Shown: piece after piece, positions 25,235 to 33,176 of the stretch
How the letters are laid out: each line of letters opens with the position of its first letter
Numbering within the stretch: the stretch's first letter is position 1
Assembly (NCBI GenBank): GCA_023411575.1
Contig: JAEYOP010000053.1
Span: forward strand, 62,001 to 126,000
Reading direction: 5' to 3'
Source: Bacillota bacterium
GTDB lineage: Bacteria > Bacillota > Clostridia > Acetivibrionales > DTU013
Length of the DNA stretch: 64,000 nucleotides
Notes under the pieces: generated by a model
The model's input: only the letters and a program-made list of their open reading frames with translations
What the model was told of the DNA's origin: nothing
Database searches by the model: none
Translations under genes and position numbers: made by a program

Positions 25235-26974
25235 ATGGAATCGGATAAAGGGGTTTTCAGGAAATCTGGCTTAATAATAATTCTTATTACTATTGTGTTT
25301 GCACTGATGTCTGCAGTTTTTCAGATCACGCTTCCGCATGTTCAGCCTGCGGATTCGTCGGCGTCGGAATTTTCAGCGGAGAGAGCGTATAAGCATCTTG
25401 AGATTATTGCCAAGGATACGCATTACACCGGAACAAGTATGAATGAAGATGTAAGAGAGTACATAATAAAATCACTGGGCGATTTTGGTTTGGAGGCATC
25501 AGTTCAGGAGAAGATCTTTTTTGAAGTCAATAGATGGGGGACCTTAAATGTTAATAATATAATTTGCCGTATTAAAGGGACAAATGGTGAAGGCAGCTCA
25601 GTAATGCTGGTTGCACATTATGATACTATGATTACCGGCCCCGGAGCAATGGATGACGGATCAGGTGTAGTTACATTGCTTGAAACAGCAAGAGCGATAA
25701 CGGCTGGACAGCCTCTTAAAAATGATATATTACTTTTGTTTACTGATGGAGAAGAGCCGGGACTCTTGGGCGCGCAGGCATTTGTCGAGGACAATAAAGC
25801 TTTGCTCGGTAAAATAGCCGTAATAGCCAATTTCGATGCAGGCGGAACTACAGGGCCTGCTGCATTGACTGAAACAAGCAGCGGTAACGAACATATCACC
25901 GGATATCTGTTTAAAGAGACTTCAGAAAGTGCGGCGTTTTCATCATTGGTTGAGCTGTCAAAATTTTTCCCCTCAGGGACTGATATGAGAGTGCTAGAAA
26001 AAACAGGAGTCAGCTATTTGAATTTTCTTGTTTCTATGCATAAAGAAAGGATTCATACTGAAAAAGACAATATACGTGACTTCAGTATCGGCACCCTGCA
26101 GCAGCAGGGGAATTATGCACTTGCTTTTTGCAGGGTATTCGGAAATATGAACGATTTGGGTACTGCAATAAAAGCAAAGAGCGATAACATATTCTTTCCG
26201 ATTTTTAAAGGTGTTCAGGTGATATATGGAGAAAGATGGATTATTCCGCTTGCATTATTTGGTATTCTGGCATATGCTGCCATCCTGATTATAGGTTTTA
26301 AGGCAAAGAAGCTGACAATAAGTGGTATGTGCAGGGGCCTGGCGATTTTTCCTTCAGGTGTTCTGATTTCCGGGGTTTTCACATTCATAATAGTCAATCT
26401 GGCCAGACTGCTCTTTAAGTCACGTATAGATCTTGATTACATGTTTGAAAAATTTGTGCGCGGCTCAGAATATACAAATATATGCTATGTCGGTTTTGCT
26501 ATTTTCACTTTTGCCATAATGTCATATCTTTTCTTCCGGGCACTGAACAAAAAATCTTTTACGGATTTGTTCTCCGGAGTGCTGCTGATGTGGTGCATAC
26601 CTGTTCTGCTAACCTGCTTTTTCATAAAAGGTCTCAGTTATATATTTGTCTGGCCGTTTATTTTTGCGCTGGCAGTTCAAGGATGTCTTATTTGTCTGAA
26701 AAATATCAAATCAGGCATAATTCAAAACTTACTCATGACAGCTTCAATTATTGTTCCCGGGGTGATACTGTACTTTCCTGTAGCTTATATTTCATCATCG
26801 GTAGGAGTGGATAATGCACCTCTGATCATGATGTTCATATCACTGCCTTCCGGTATTGTTGCACCTTATGTAATTTTCAGGTTGCAGGAAAGAGGTCGGC
26901 TGGTTTATTCCTTAACAGGTATGGCAGGCATTGCCTTTATACTGGCAGGTATTATCGGGTTTGCAATAAGCTGA
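25235..26974 (+). CDS. M28-family membrane metallopeptidase
   Basis: 579 residues. One N-terminal membrane helix (residues 9-30), an external M28 aminopeptidase domain (about 50-320) and a C-terminal half with about eight membrane helices, the layout of ER-metallopeptidase-1-like proteins. The two-zinc ligand set is present: His128 in VAHYDT, Asp in GAMDDGSG, the Glu pair in DGEEPGLLG, Asp in NFDAGG and a late His in MHKERIHTEKDN. The ATG at 25235 follows GGGGGTG by 5 bases; an in-frame start at 25109 lies inside the WYL gene. Expected to trim peptides or peptidic signals at the outer membrane face. Confidence 0.85.
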   Translation: MESDKGVFRKSGLIIILITIVFALMSAVFQITLPHVQPADSSASEFSAERAYKHLEIIAKDTHYTGTSMNEDVREYIIKSLGDFGLEASVQEKIFFEVNRWGTLNVNNIICRIKGTNGEGSSVMLVAHYDTMITGPGAMDDGSGVVTLLETARAITAGQPLKNDILLLFTDGEEPGLLGAQAFVEDNKALLGKIAVIANFDAGGTTGPAALTETSSGNEHITGYLFKETSESAAFSSLVELSKFFPSGTDMRVLEKTGVSYLNFLVSMHKERIHTEKDNIRDFSIGTLQQQGNYALAFCRVFGNMNDLGTAIKAKSDNIFFPIFKGVQVIYGERWIIPLALFGILAYAAILIIGFKAKKLTISGMCRGLAIFPSGVLISGVFTFIIVNLARLLFKSRIDLDYMFEKFVRGSEYTNICYVGFAIFTFAIMSYLFFRALNKKSFTDLFSGVLLMWCIPVLLTCFFIKGLSYIFVWPFIFALAVQGCLICLKNIKSGIIQNLLMTASIIVPGVILYFPVAYISSSVGVDNAPLIMMFISLPSGIVAPYVIFRLQERGRLVYSLTGMAGIAFILAGIIGFAIS

Positions 26975-27002
26975 GGTATAGTTTGAACCTGGGGGCGGGA
27001 AA

Positions 27003-27983
27003 ATGAGGAAGAATATACTTGAAAACATTAATATATCGCGTGAGTCCCGGTCTTACATTGATTGTCTGCATGCATTGTTGACAGCCGCGAAACTGTTTGA
27101 TTTGCCGAAAGATATGCTTTCAGGTATGACAGGGATGGCATTCAAGTTTATCATCCATAAAAAATTGCTCCCTAGTTCGCTGGATATGTATAACTGGAGT
27201 TATGACAACTGGAGGGCTGCAAATATACTGGGGATTTATAGTGAAATATTTACAGGCTCTCCACTTGATACGACATTTCCTTTGTATCAGAGAAATATGA
27301 TTAAAAAAATACGGCAGTCTATTGATGAGGGTAAAGCGGTTATAGCCTGGGGGCTTTCGGAGTCGAGTTATTCCCTGATTACCGGCTACAGTGATTGTGA
27401 CCGAGTGTTCTTCTTCAGGCACAGCAGCCAAGAAGATGAAGTTATTCTATATGACAATATTGGTATGGTTGATGAAGGAAGCTGGTTTTTTCAGATTGTC
27501 GGGGAGAAAATAGAAAAGGATGTACGTAACATATACAGAGAATCGCTGGAGATTGCAGTAAATGAATGGAATTACGGCGACGAGGATGATTCTGAATATG
27601 GCCAGGGTAAAAATGCATACCGTTACCTGGTTAATGCGCTCCGCAGCGGGGAGTTCAGTCAAAGTGGAGCTTACTACATTCTGGATGCTTATATCAACGC
27701 GAAAAAGGAAATCGGTACATATATGAGTGAAGTTGCAAAAGAAATTCCTGCTCTGAGTCTGGCTGCCAGTCAGTATGGAAAATTAGCCTGCATATACAAG
27801 CAAATTGGCTGCATTCCGGTGACCGGCAGGTATGAAGAGGATATAAAATATATACCGGAGGCACTGGGATATTTTAATGAAGCAACGAAAATAGAAGAGA
27901 GTGCAATTGCAGAGGTAGCAAGATACCTGGCTCGAATTATGTCAAACAGGCGGATCAACCCGGCAAGACTCAAGGATTTGTAA
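27003..27983 (+). CDS. BtrH-like (papain-fold acyltransferase/peptidase-like) protein
   Basis: 326-residue soluble protein resembling the N-terminal domain of BtrH-type proteins, a papain-like fold used in butirosin biosynthesis for acyl transfer. The pattern is a Cys near residue 22 (IDCLHALLTAAK) at the start of a helix and a hydrophobic WSYDNW region further on. A convincing His/Asp pair is not obvious, so activity is uncertain. The C-terminal 120 residues are helical. It starts 28 bases after the peptidase stop with a GGGGGCGGG site, so it is in the same operon. It may act on the same peptide or amine as the peptidase. Confidence 0.55.
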   Translation: MRKNILENINISRESRSYIDCLHALLTAAKLFDLPKDMLSGMTGMAFKFIIHKKLLPSSLDMYNWSYDNWRAANILGIYSEIFTGSPLDTTFPLYQRNMIKKIRQSIDEGKAVIAWGLSESSYSLITGYSDCDRVFFFRHSSQEDEVILYDNIGMVDEGSWFFQIVGEKIEKDVRNIYRESLEIAVNEWNYGDEDDSEYGQGKNAYRYLVNALRSGEFSQSGAYYILDAYINAKKEIGTYMSEVAKEIPALSLAASQYGKLACIYKQIGCIPVTGRYEEDIKYIPEALGYFNEATKIEESAIAEVARYLARIMSNRRINPARLKDL

Positions 27984-28429
27984 AAGGCTGTTGAATATAT
28001 TCTTTTTCTCCGCTAATATCCATAGCGGTTGCGTAAGGATGAGGATAACTGTTGTTTCTTTTGAAAAAGATTTTACACCGGGGATATCCTTTATTTGAAT
28101 TGATTTTTGGGGGCAAAGTCGAGGTAGACAAAACACTTTAAATATAGCTGATGAAGATATGGATTATGGTTTGGCGGTCATTCATGTCAATAATTATAAT
28201 GACATTGGCGAAGTAACTATGGAACATGCTTGCCTGCTGTCAGTATACGTTTAGGATATTCTCCATCAGTAAATTTTAATATAATACTACTAATTAATTC
28301 AGAAACTTCAATTAACTGACAGAATTGAGCGGCATGTTATAATGAAAAACATGGGAGTTATCTACAATTTTAATAAAAACTACTCAGATGCAATAACACA
28401 TTTATTACTGTTATGTGAGGAGGTTCCGA
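27984..28429 (+). other. 446-base gap with promoter and gene remains
   Basis: AT-rich. Around 28120-28255 one frame reads NIADEDMDYGLAVIHVNNYN, a fragment of an unknown coding sequence with no start, probably a remnant. The promoter of the RCC1 gene is at its right end: CTGACA (28316-28321), 16-base spacer, TATAAT (28338-28343). Nothing else is recognised. Confidence 0.5.
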
Positions 28430-31400
28430 ATGAAATTGAAATTAAATAAAATACTATCCATTTTGGTTGCTTGCCTGTTTTTGTTTTCAGCTGCCGGAAC
28501 TGTTACGCCGGCTATGAGCCAAAACATTCCTGTCGTTGTTGATTTTTCGGCGGGCGGGAATTATTGCCTTGCGGTCAAGTCGGATGGAACGCTTTGGGGA
28601 TGGGGGAACAACCAATACGGCCAGTTGGGTGACGGTACCAGAACCGACAGGGAAAAACCCGTGCAAATAGGCTGGGACTCCGACTGGATCAAGGTGTCTG
28701 CCGGATTTGACCATTCGCTTGGCATAAAAAAGGATGGCAGCGTTTGGGCCTGGGGCAGCAATTCATCTGGCCAGTTGGGTATTAAGTCCGTTTCCTGCGC
28801 AGTGAAGCCATGCAGGATAAAAAGCGGAAATTGGAGCGAAGTTGAGGCAGGCCGGAATAACTCGCTTATATTGGACAGCAAGGGCAACATGTGGGAGTGC
28901 GGCGATTTTTCCTCTTACAATTGTTTATGGAGGCAAATTGGCGGGCCCGGCGAGTGGAAATATTTTTCGCTCGGCTACAACCACGCACTTGCAATAAAAA
29001 AGGACGGCACGCTTTGGTCCTGGGGTTATGGATCCAACGGTCAGCTTGGTATCGGAAAGAAAGATTATGTTCAATTACCCATCCAGGTGGGAGACGGGAA
29101 AGACTGGGTGGGCATATCGGCGGGACAGAGCTACTCTCTGGCCCAGAAAAAGGACATGAGCCTTTGGAAGTTCGGGTATGATACATCGGGACGTGATTTG
29201 ACCGTGCCTGCCAAGGTAAAAGGCGGTTCGGCCTGGAGGTCCTTTTCCGCATCCTGTTTCACGGTTGCGGTCAAAGAAGACGGGACCCTCTGGACCTGGG
29301 GGAAGGATAATGGCGCAGACACCATCAACGAGTCGGAGGACATGGCTTTTTCAGATCCTGTTCAAATAGGGCAGGACAGTGACTGGTCCCTGGCAGATTG
29401 CGGGAATGATTTTGCCGCTGCCCTTAAAACGGACGGCTCCTTGCGTACATGGGGCTACAACAGATATGGGGAACTCGGCCGCGGGTTGTCAATGCTCAAA
29501 CAAAAGCCGGCTCCGGTCAATGCGGGCGGCGATTGGGCTTCCATATCGGCCGGTAGTCATCATACGCTGGCAATTAAAGCCGACGGATCCCTGTGGGCCT
29601 GGGGGTACAACTTTATTGGAGAAAGCGGTGCAGCCCTGGATATACGTCATGTTGAAAGACCTGTGAGGATAGGAACGGATAACGACTGGTATAAGGCTTT
29701 TTCGGCAGTCTATTCATCCTATACCCTAAAAAAGGATGGGACGTTATGGGGGTGGGGGTACAATATTTACGGCCAAATCGGAATCGGCTCGAAAAATGTA
29801 TGGATGGTGCCGAAACAGATTGGTGACAGCAGCAATTGGAAAGATATTTCAGCTGCGGGAACTATGGCCATGGGGCTTAAGGACGACGGAACGTTATGGA
29901 TTTGGGGAACTGATGTTAACGGCGACTTGTTCGGCGATACAGGCATACAGAAAAAGGAGATTTTGTCTCCCGTCATGGTAGGTAACGACAGCGACTGGTC
30001 TGCCGTATCGATGGGGTGTATATGCGGCGGAAGGATGTATGCCCTGGCTCTGAAGAGGGACGGAACGCTTTGGGAATGGGGTATCAGCACATATGGCAAG
30101 GTTGGCCGCGAGGAAGGCGAAAATTTTGTACAAATCGGGAATGGCAATGATTGGACAGGAATTTCGGCCGGTTATTACTACGCTGCCGCAATTAAAAAGA
30201 ACCGCAGCCTGTGGAAGTGGGACTTGAGGTTTAAATCCATAGCGGCCGGTATTAGTATTATTCCACAGAAAACCGGCAGCAGCACGGATTGGAAGTGTGT
30301 GTCAAGCAACGGGGGACAGGTGCTTGCATTAAAAGAGGACAATTCACTATGGAGCTTCGGTTTGAACGAATGCGGGGAGGTTGGAGACGGTTCGAGGACT
30401 GAGAGGACAATGCCCGTTAAAATCGGAAGCGACAAATGGAAGGCTGTTTCCGCCGGTGTGTCCTATTCAATGGCCATACGGAATGACGGTACCCTGTGGG
30501 GCTGGGGAGACAACTCGAATTTTCTGCTGGGCATGGACAGGCCAAAATTCCAGCCAAACCCGGCCGAGATTATTGCAGGACGGAAGGATGCGTCCGTTCC
30601 GGCTATGACGGGAGACGCACTGCATGGGGTAAGCGTATCCGAATTTGACGGCTTCCTGTACTATATAGATACAACCGCAGGCGGCAAGCTTATAAGGGTA
30701 AAGACCGGTACGAACGATTCCAGTGTTTTATACAATGGAAATGTGACAAGCTTTATCCTGTCGAACGGAAGGATCTATTTCAGCACCAGCAGCGGCGGTT
30801 TTCTTCAGACCGTTTCGAATCTCTGCAGTATGAAGCTGGATGGCTCTTCCTGGACCATATTGTCAACCGGAAGCAATATATCCTCTTTGAACCTTGCAAG
30901 CGAAAAAATCATATACCTGGATAAATCACAGGTCTATTCCGTAAATACGGACGGCAGCAGAATAATGGCTGTTGACGGCACCGGCAATGCTGATTTTGTC
31001 TCCTGTGATGCGAAAAACCTGTATTTCGGAAGCAAGACAGCTGACTGTATTTATAAATGCTCCCTTGACGGGAAAGGGAAAACTGCAATATGCAGGGATA
31101 GGGCAGGGTCACTGCGGGTTTCCGGACAATGGGCATATTACATCAACAACTCAGACAGGCTCATATATAAAGTCAAAACGGACGGATCCGGCAGATTGAA
31201 ACTGACTGCATACAAAGCAAGCGATTTCAGTATTGCCGGCGGAACAATATATTATGCCGTCCAGAGTCCCAATGACAGCCTGACTGTCAACAGGATCGGG
31301 ATAAACGGTTCGGGAAACAGCGTCCTGTGTACCGGTGTAAAGAGTTTGATCGGGGCTGCAATCAAGTGGGTATATTACATGGATGTCCAGGGCTCGATCC

Positions 31401-32302
31401 TCAAAATCGGAACAGATGGTAAAAATGCAGGGACATTGAAATCCGCTGAACCGTTCATCTCTTCAAGACGAGGAAATACTCCGGGAAACATTAATAATCG
31501 AGGCTATAAGGCTGAAGAAGGGGATTGGATCTACTATTATAATGTCGAAGACGAGGGGAAGCTTTACGGGATTAAAAAGGATGGCTCGGGCAATGTGAAA
31601 ATTTCCGACGACGAGGTGAGTTTTATCAATGTAATGGACGGATGGATCTATTATTGCGCCCAGGATGAAAAGGATACGGATTTTCATATAGTTGTCTATA
31701 AGATAAAAACGGATGGGAGCAATAAAACAATAGTTGCCAATTCCGAATTCGCTGTTGACATGAGTTTGGTCGGAGACTGGGTGTACTACAATGATGCCAA
31801 TTTTACGGGAGGCCTTTGCAGGATCGGGATTGACGGGACAAATCAACAAAAGCTGCTTGATACCTATTTCAGCGATTATTGTGTGACAGATGACTGGATT
31901 TACTACAACAACGGGCATGACGGCCACAAGCTTTACAAAATCAATATCAAGTCGGGACAATCGACGAAATTGTGTAATGACAGAACGTATCTTCGTGATA
32001 TTATTGCTGATGGTGACTGGATTTATTATTCCATATCGGACGAGAGAGGAATATACAGGATAAGGACTGATGGCACTGAAAGGACTAGTATTCTCGACGG
32101 GCCTGTATCGACCATCAATATCTCAGGCGATTGGATCTATTATACCAGCGCCGATGACGATCATACCGGCTTATACAGGGTCAGGAAAGACGGAAGCGGC
32201 AACATGAAAATAAGCAATGCCAATACGGGATATCTGAATATTGTAAATGATACGGTATTTTGCCCGGCATATAGTAAAAACGGAATAAAGATTAACGATT
32301 AG
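28430..32302 (+). CDS. Secreted RCC1-repeat protein with C-terminal DUF5050 propeller
   Basis: 1290-residue exported protein. A signal peptide (residues 1-29, ending SAAGTVTPAMS) leads into about 13 RCC1-type blades (residues 35-740), each with the core DGTLWxWGxNxxGQLG. From about 750 to the end it has DUF5050-type repeats marked by DWIYY and KIKTDGS. Both halves should fold as beta-propellers. There is no cell-wall anchor or membrane segment at the C-terminus. The ATG at 28430 follows GAGGAGG by 6 bases. Such proteins are common in Clostridia and of unknown function; adhesion or ligand binding is a guess. Confidence 0.85.
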   Translation: MKLKLNKILSILVACLFLFSAAGTVTPAMSQNIPVVVDFSAGGNYCLAVKSDGTLWGWGNNQYGQLGDGTRTDREKPVQIGWDSDWIKVSAGFDHSLGIKKDGSVWAWGSNSSGQLGIKSVSCAVKPCRIKSGNWSEVEAGRNNSLILDSKGNMWECGDFSSYNCLWRQIGGPGEWKYFSLGYNHALAIKKDGTLWSWGYGSNGQLGIGKKDYVQLPIQVGDGKDWVGISAGQSYSLAQKKDMSLWKFGYDTSGRDLTVPAKVKGGSAWRSFSASCFTVAVKEDGTLWTWGKDNGADTINESEDMAFSDPVQIGQDSDWSLADCGNDFAAALKTDGSLRTWGYNRYGELGRGLSMLKQKPAPVNAGGDWASISAGSHHTLAIKADGSLWAWGYNFIGESGAALDIRHVERPVRIGTDNDWYKAFSAVYSSYTLKKDGTLWGWGYNIYGQIGIGSKNVWMVPKQIGDSSNWKDISAAGTMAMGLKDDGTLWIWGTDVNGDLFGDTGIQKKEILSPVMVGNDSDWSAVSMGCICGGRMYALALKRDGTLWEWGISTYGKVGREEGENFVQIGNGNDWTGISAGYYYAAAIKKNRSLWKWDLRFKSIAAGISIIPQKTGSSTDWKCVSSNGGQVLALKEDNSLWSFGLNECGEVGDGSRTERTMPVKIGSDKWKAVSAGVSYSMAIRNDGTLWGWGDNSNFLLGMDRPKFQPNPAEIIAGRKDASVPAMTGDALHGVSVSEFDGFLYYIDTTAGGKLIRVKTGTNDSSVLYNGNVTSFILSNGRIYFSTSSGGFLQTVSNLCSMKLDGSSWTILSTGSNISSLNLASEKIIYLDKSQVYSVNTDGSRIMAVDGTGNADFVSCDAKNLYFGSKTADCIYKCSLDGKGKTAICRDRAGSLRVSGQWAYYINNSDRLIYKVKTDGSGRLKLTAYKASDFSIAGGTIYYAVQSPNDSLTVNRIGINGSGNSVLCTGVKSLIGAAIKWVYYMDVQGSILKIGTDGKNAGTLKSAEPFISSRRGNTPGNINNRGYKAEEGDWIYYYNVEDEGKLYGIKKDGSGNVKISDDEVSFINVMDGWIYYCAQDEKDTDFHIVVYKIKTDGSNKTIVANSEFAVDMSLVGDWVYYNDANFTGGLCRIGIDGTNQQKLLDTYFSDYCVTDDWIYYNNGHDGHKLYKINIKSGQSTKLCNDRTYLRDIIADGDWIYYSISDERGIYRIRTDGTERTSILDGPVSTINISGDWIYYTSADDDHTGLYRVRKDGSGNMKISNANTGYLNIVNDTVFCPAYSKNGIKIND

Positions 32303-32519
32303 AGAATACCGGATACAGGTTTCAGGTCCATTCCGGGCGGACTTTCTTTGAATTCAGTAGCCTGCGGGCACAATACGCTGATTGCCGTTGGGATGCCGGA
32401 GCAATCTTTGTATCAAGTAAAGGGATCAAATGGTCCAAGCAAATGACTGGACAGGGCTAGAAACTTACCGGCTTTGAGAGGGTCTACCATAACGAGAATA
32501 CCCGCTTTACCAGGATCGT
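32303..32519 (+). pseudogene. Fragment of a 'VAVG...SSDGxxW' repeat protein
   Basis: Two overlapping frames carry pieces of a BNR-like repeat protein: 32350-32395 reads LNSVACGHNTLIAVG and the next frame from 32392 reads DAGAIFVSSKGIKWSKQMTG before a TAG at 32458-32460; the same frame goes on as LTGFERVYHNENTRF. One missing G in the GGG run at 32390-32392 would rejoin the first two. No start or ribosome site is present. It is a decayed fragment of a secreted repeat protein. Confidence 0.55.
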
Positions 32520-32999
32520 ATGGACGGGAAACTGTTACTGGACAACGGATATAAATCTGATAAAAGTATTGATGATTGCTTATTTATATATGCATTAAAA
32601 TCTGGCGATCCAAAAGAATTGAAAAAATACATAGGATATAGATGCAAAGGGTTTGATTATACTACAGCAATAAGTACCTATGGGATAAAGCTTGAAACGC
32701 TTAAATTTTTAATAGGAAACGGAGTAAATGCAAATAGTGATATAAGTGATACTCCGCTGATAACTGCTGCCGGTTGCGGAAGTAAACATATTTTGGAGTA
32801 TTTACTCTAAAAGGGTGCTGAAGTGAATTATCAAAATGCCAAGGGAGAATCTGCCTTGATGAGGGCCGCATACTTTGGCAGGCTGGATAATGTAAAAGTA
32901 TTAATTGACTATAAAGCTGATAAGAGCTTGAAAGATAATAATGGATGCACAGCAATGGATTTAGTGAAAGAAAATGAAACAAGCCTGTTTCATTTGTAA
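32520..32999 (+). pseudogene. Ankyrin-repeat protein with in-frame stop
   Basis: ATG at 32520 opens a frame with ankyrin features (LKFLIGNGVNANSDISDTPL ITAAG) but ends in TAA at 32808-32810. The same frame goes straight on as KGAEVNYQNAKGESALMRAA and ends at 32999. The intact gene would be about 159 residues with three ankyrin repeats; YLL-stop-KGA fits a GAA-to-TAA change. There is no ribosome site before the ATG and the upstream sequence is itself a pseudogene, so the 5' end is probably lost as well. Confidence 0.75.
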
Positions 33000-33176
33000 T
33001 TTTATTTTCATTGGATGTGTTTGAGGGAAGGTTTTTACGAAAGCATGGCGATTCAGAGGGTTTTAATGAAATATTTGACCTTTATAATTCTTATCAAAGT
33101 TTCAAAACCTAAACAATAACATCATGCACCACCCCGAAAGTTTTTATCTAAGACTGAGTCTATAGAGGAATACGAA

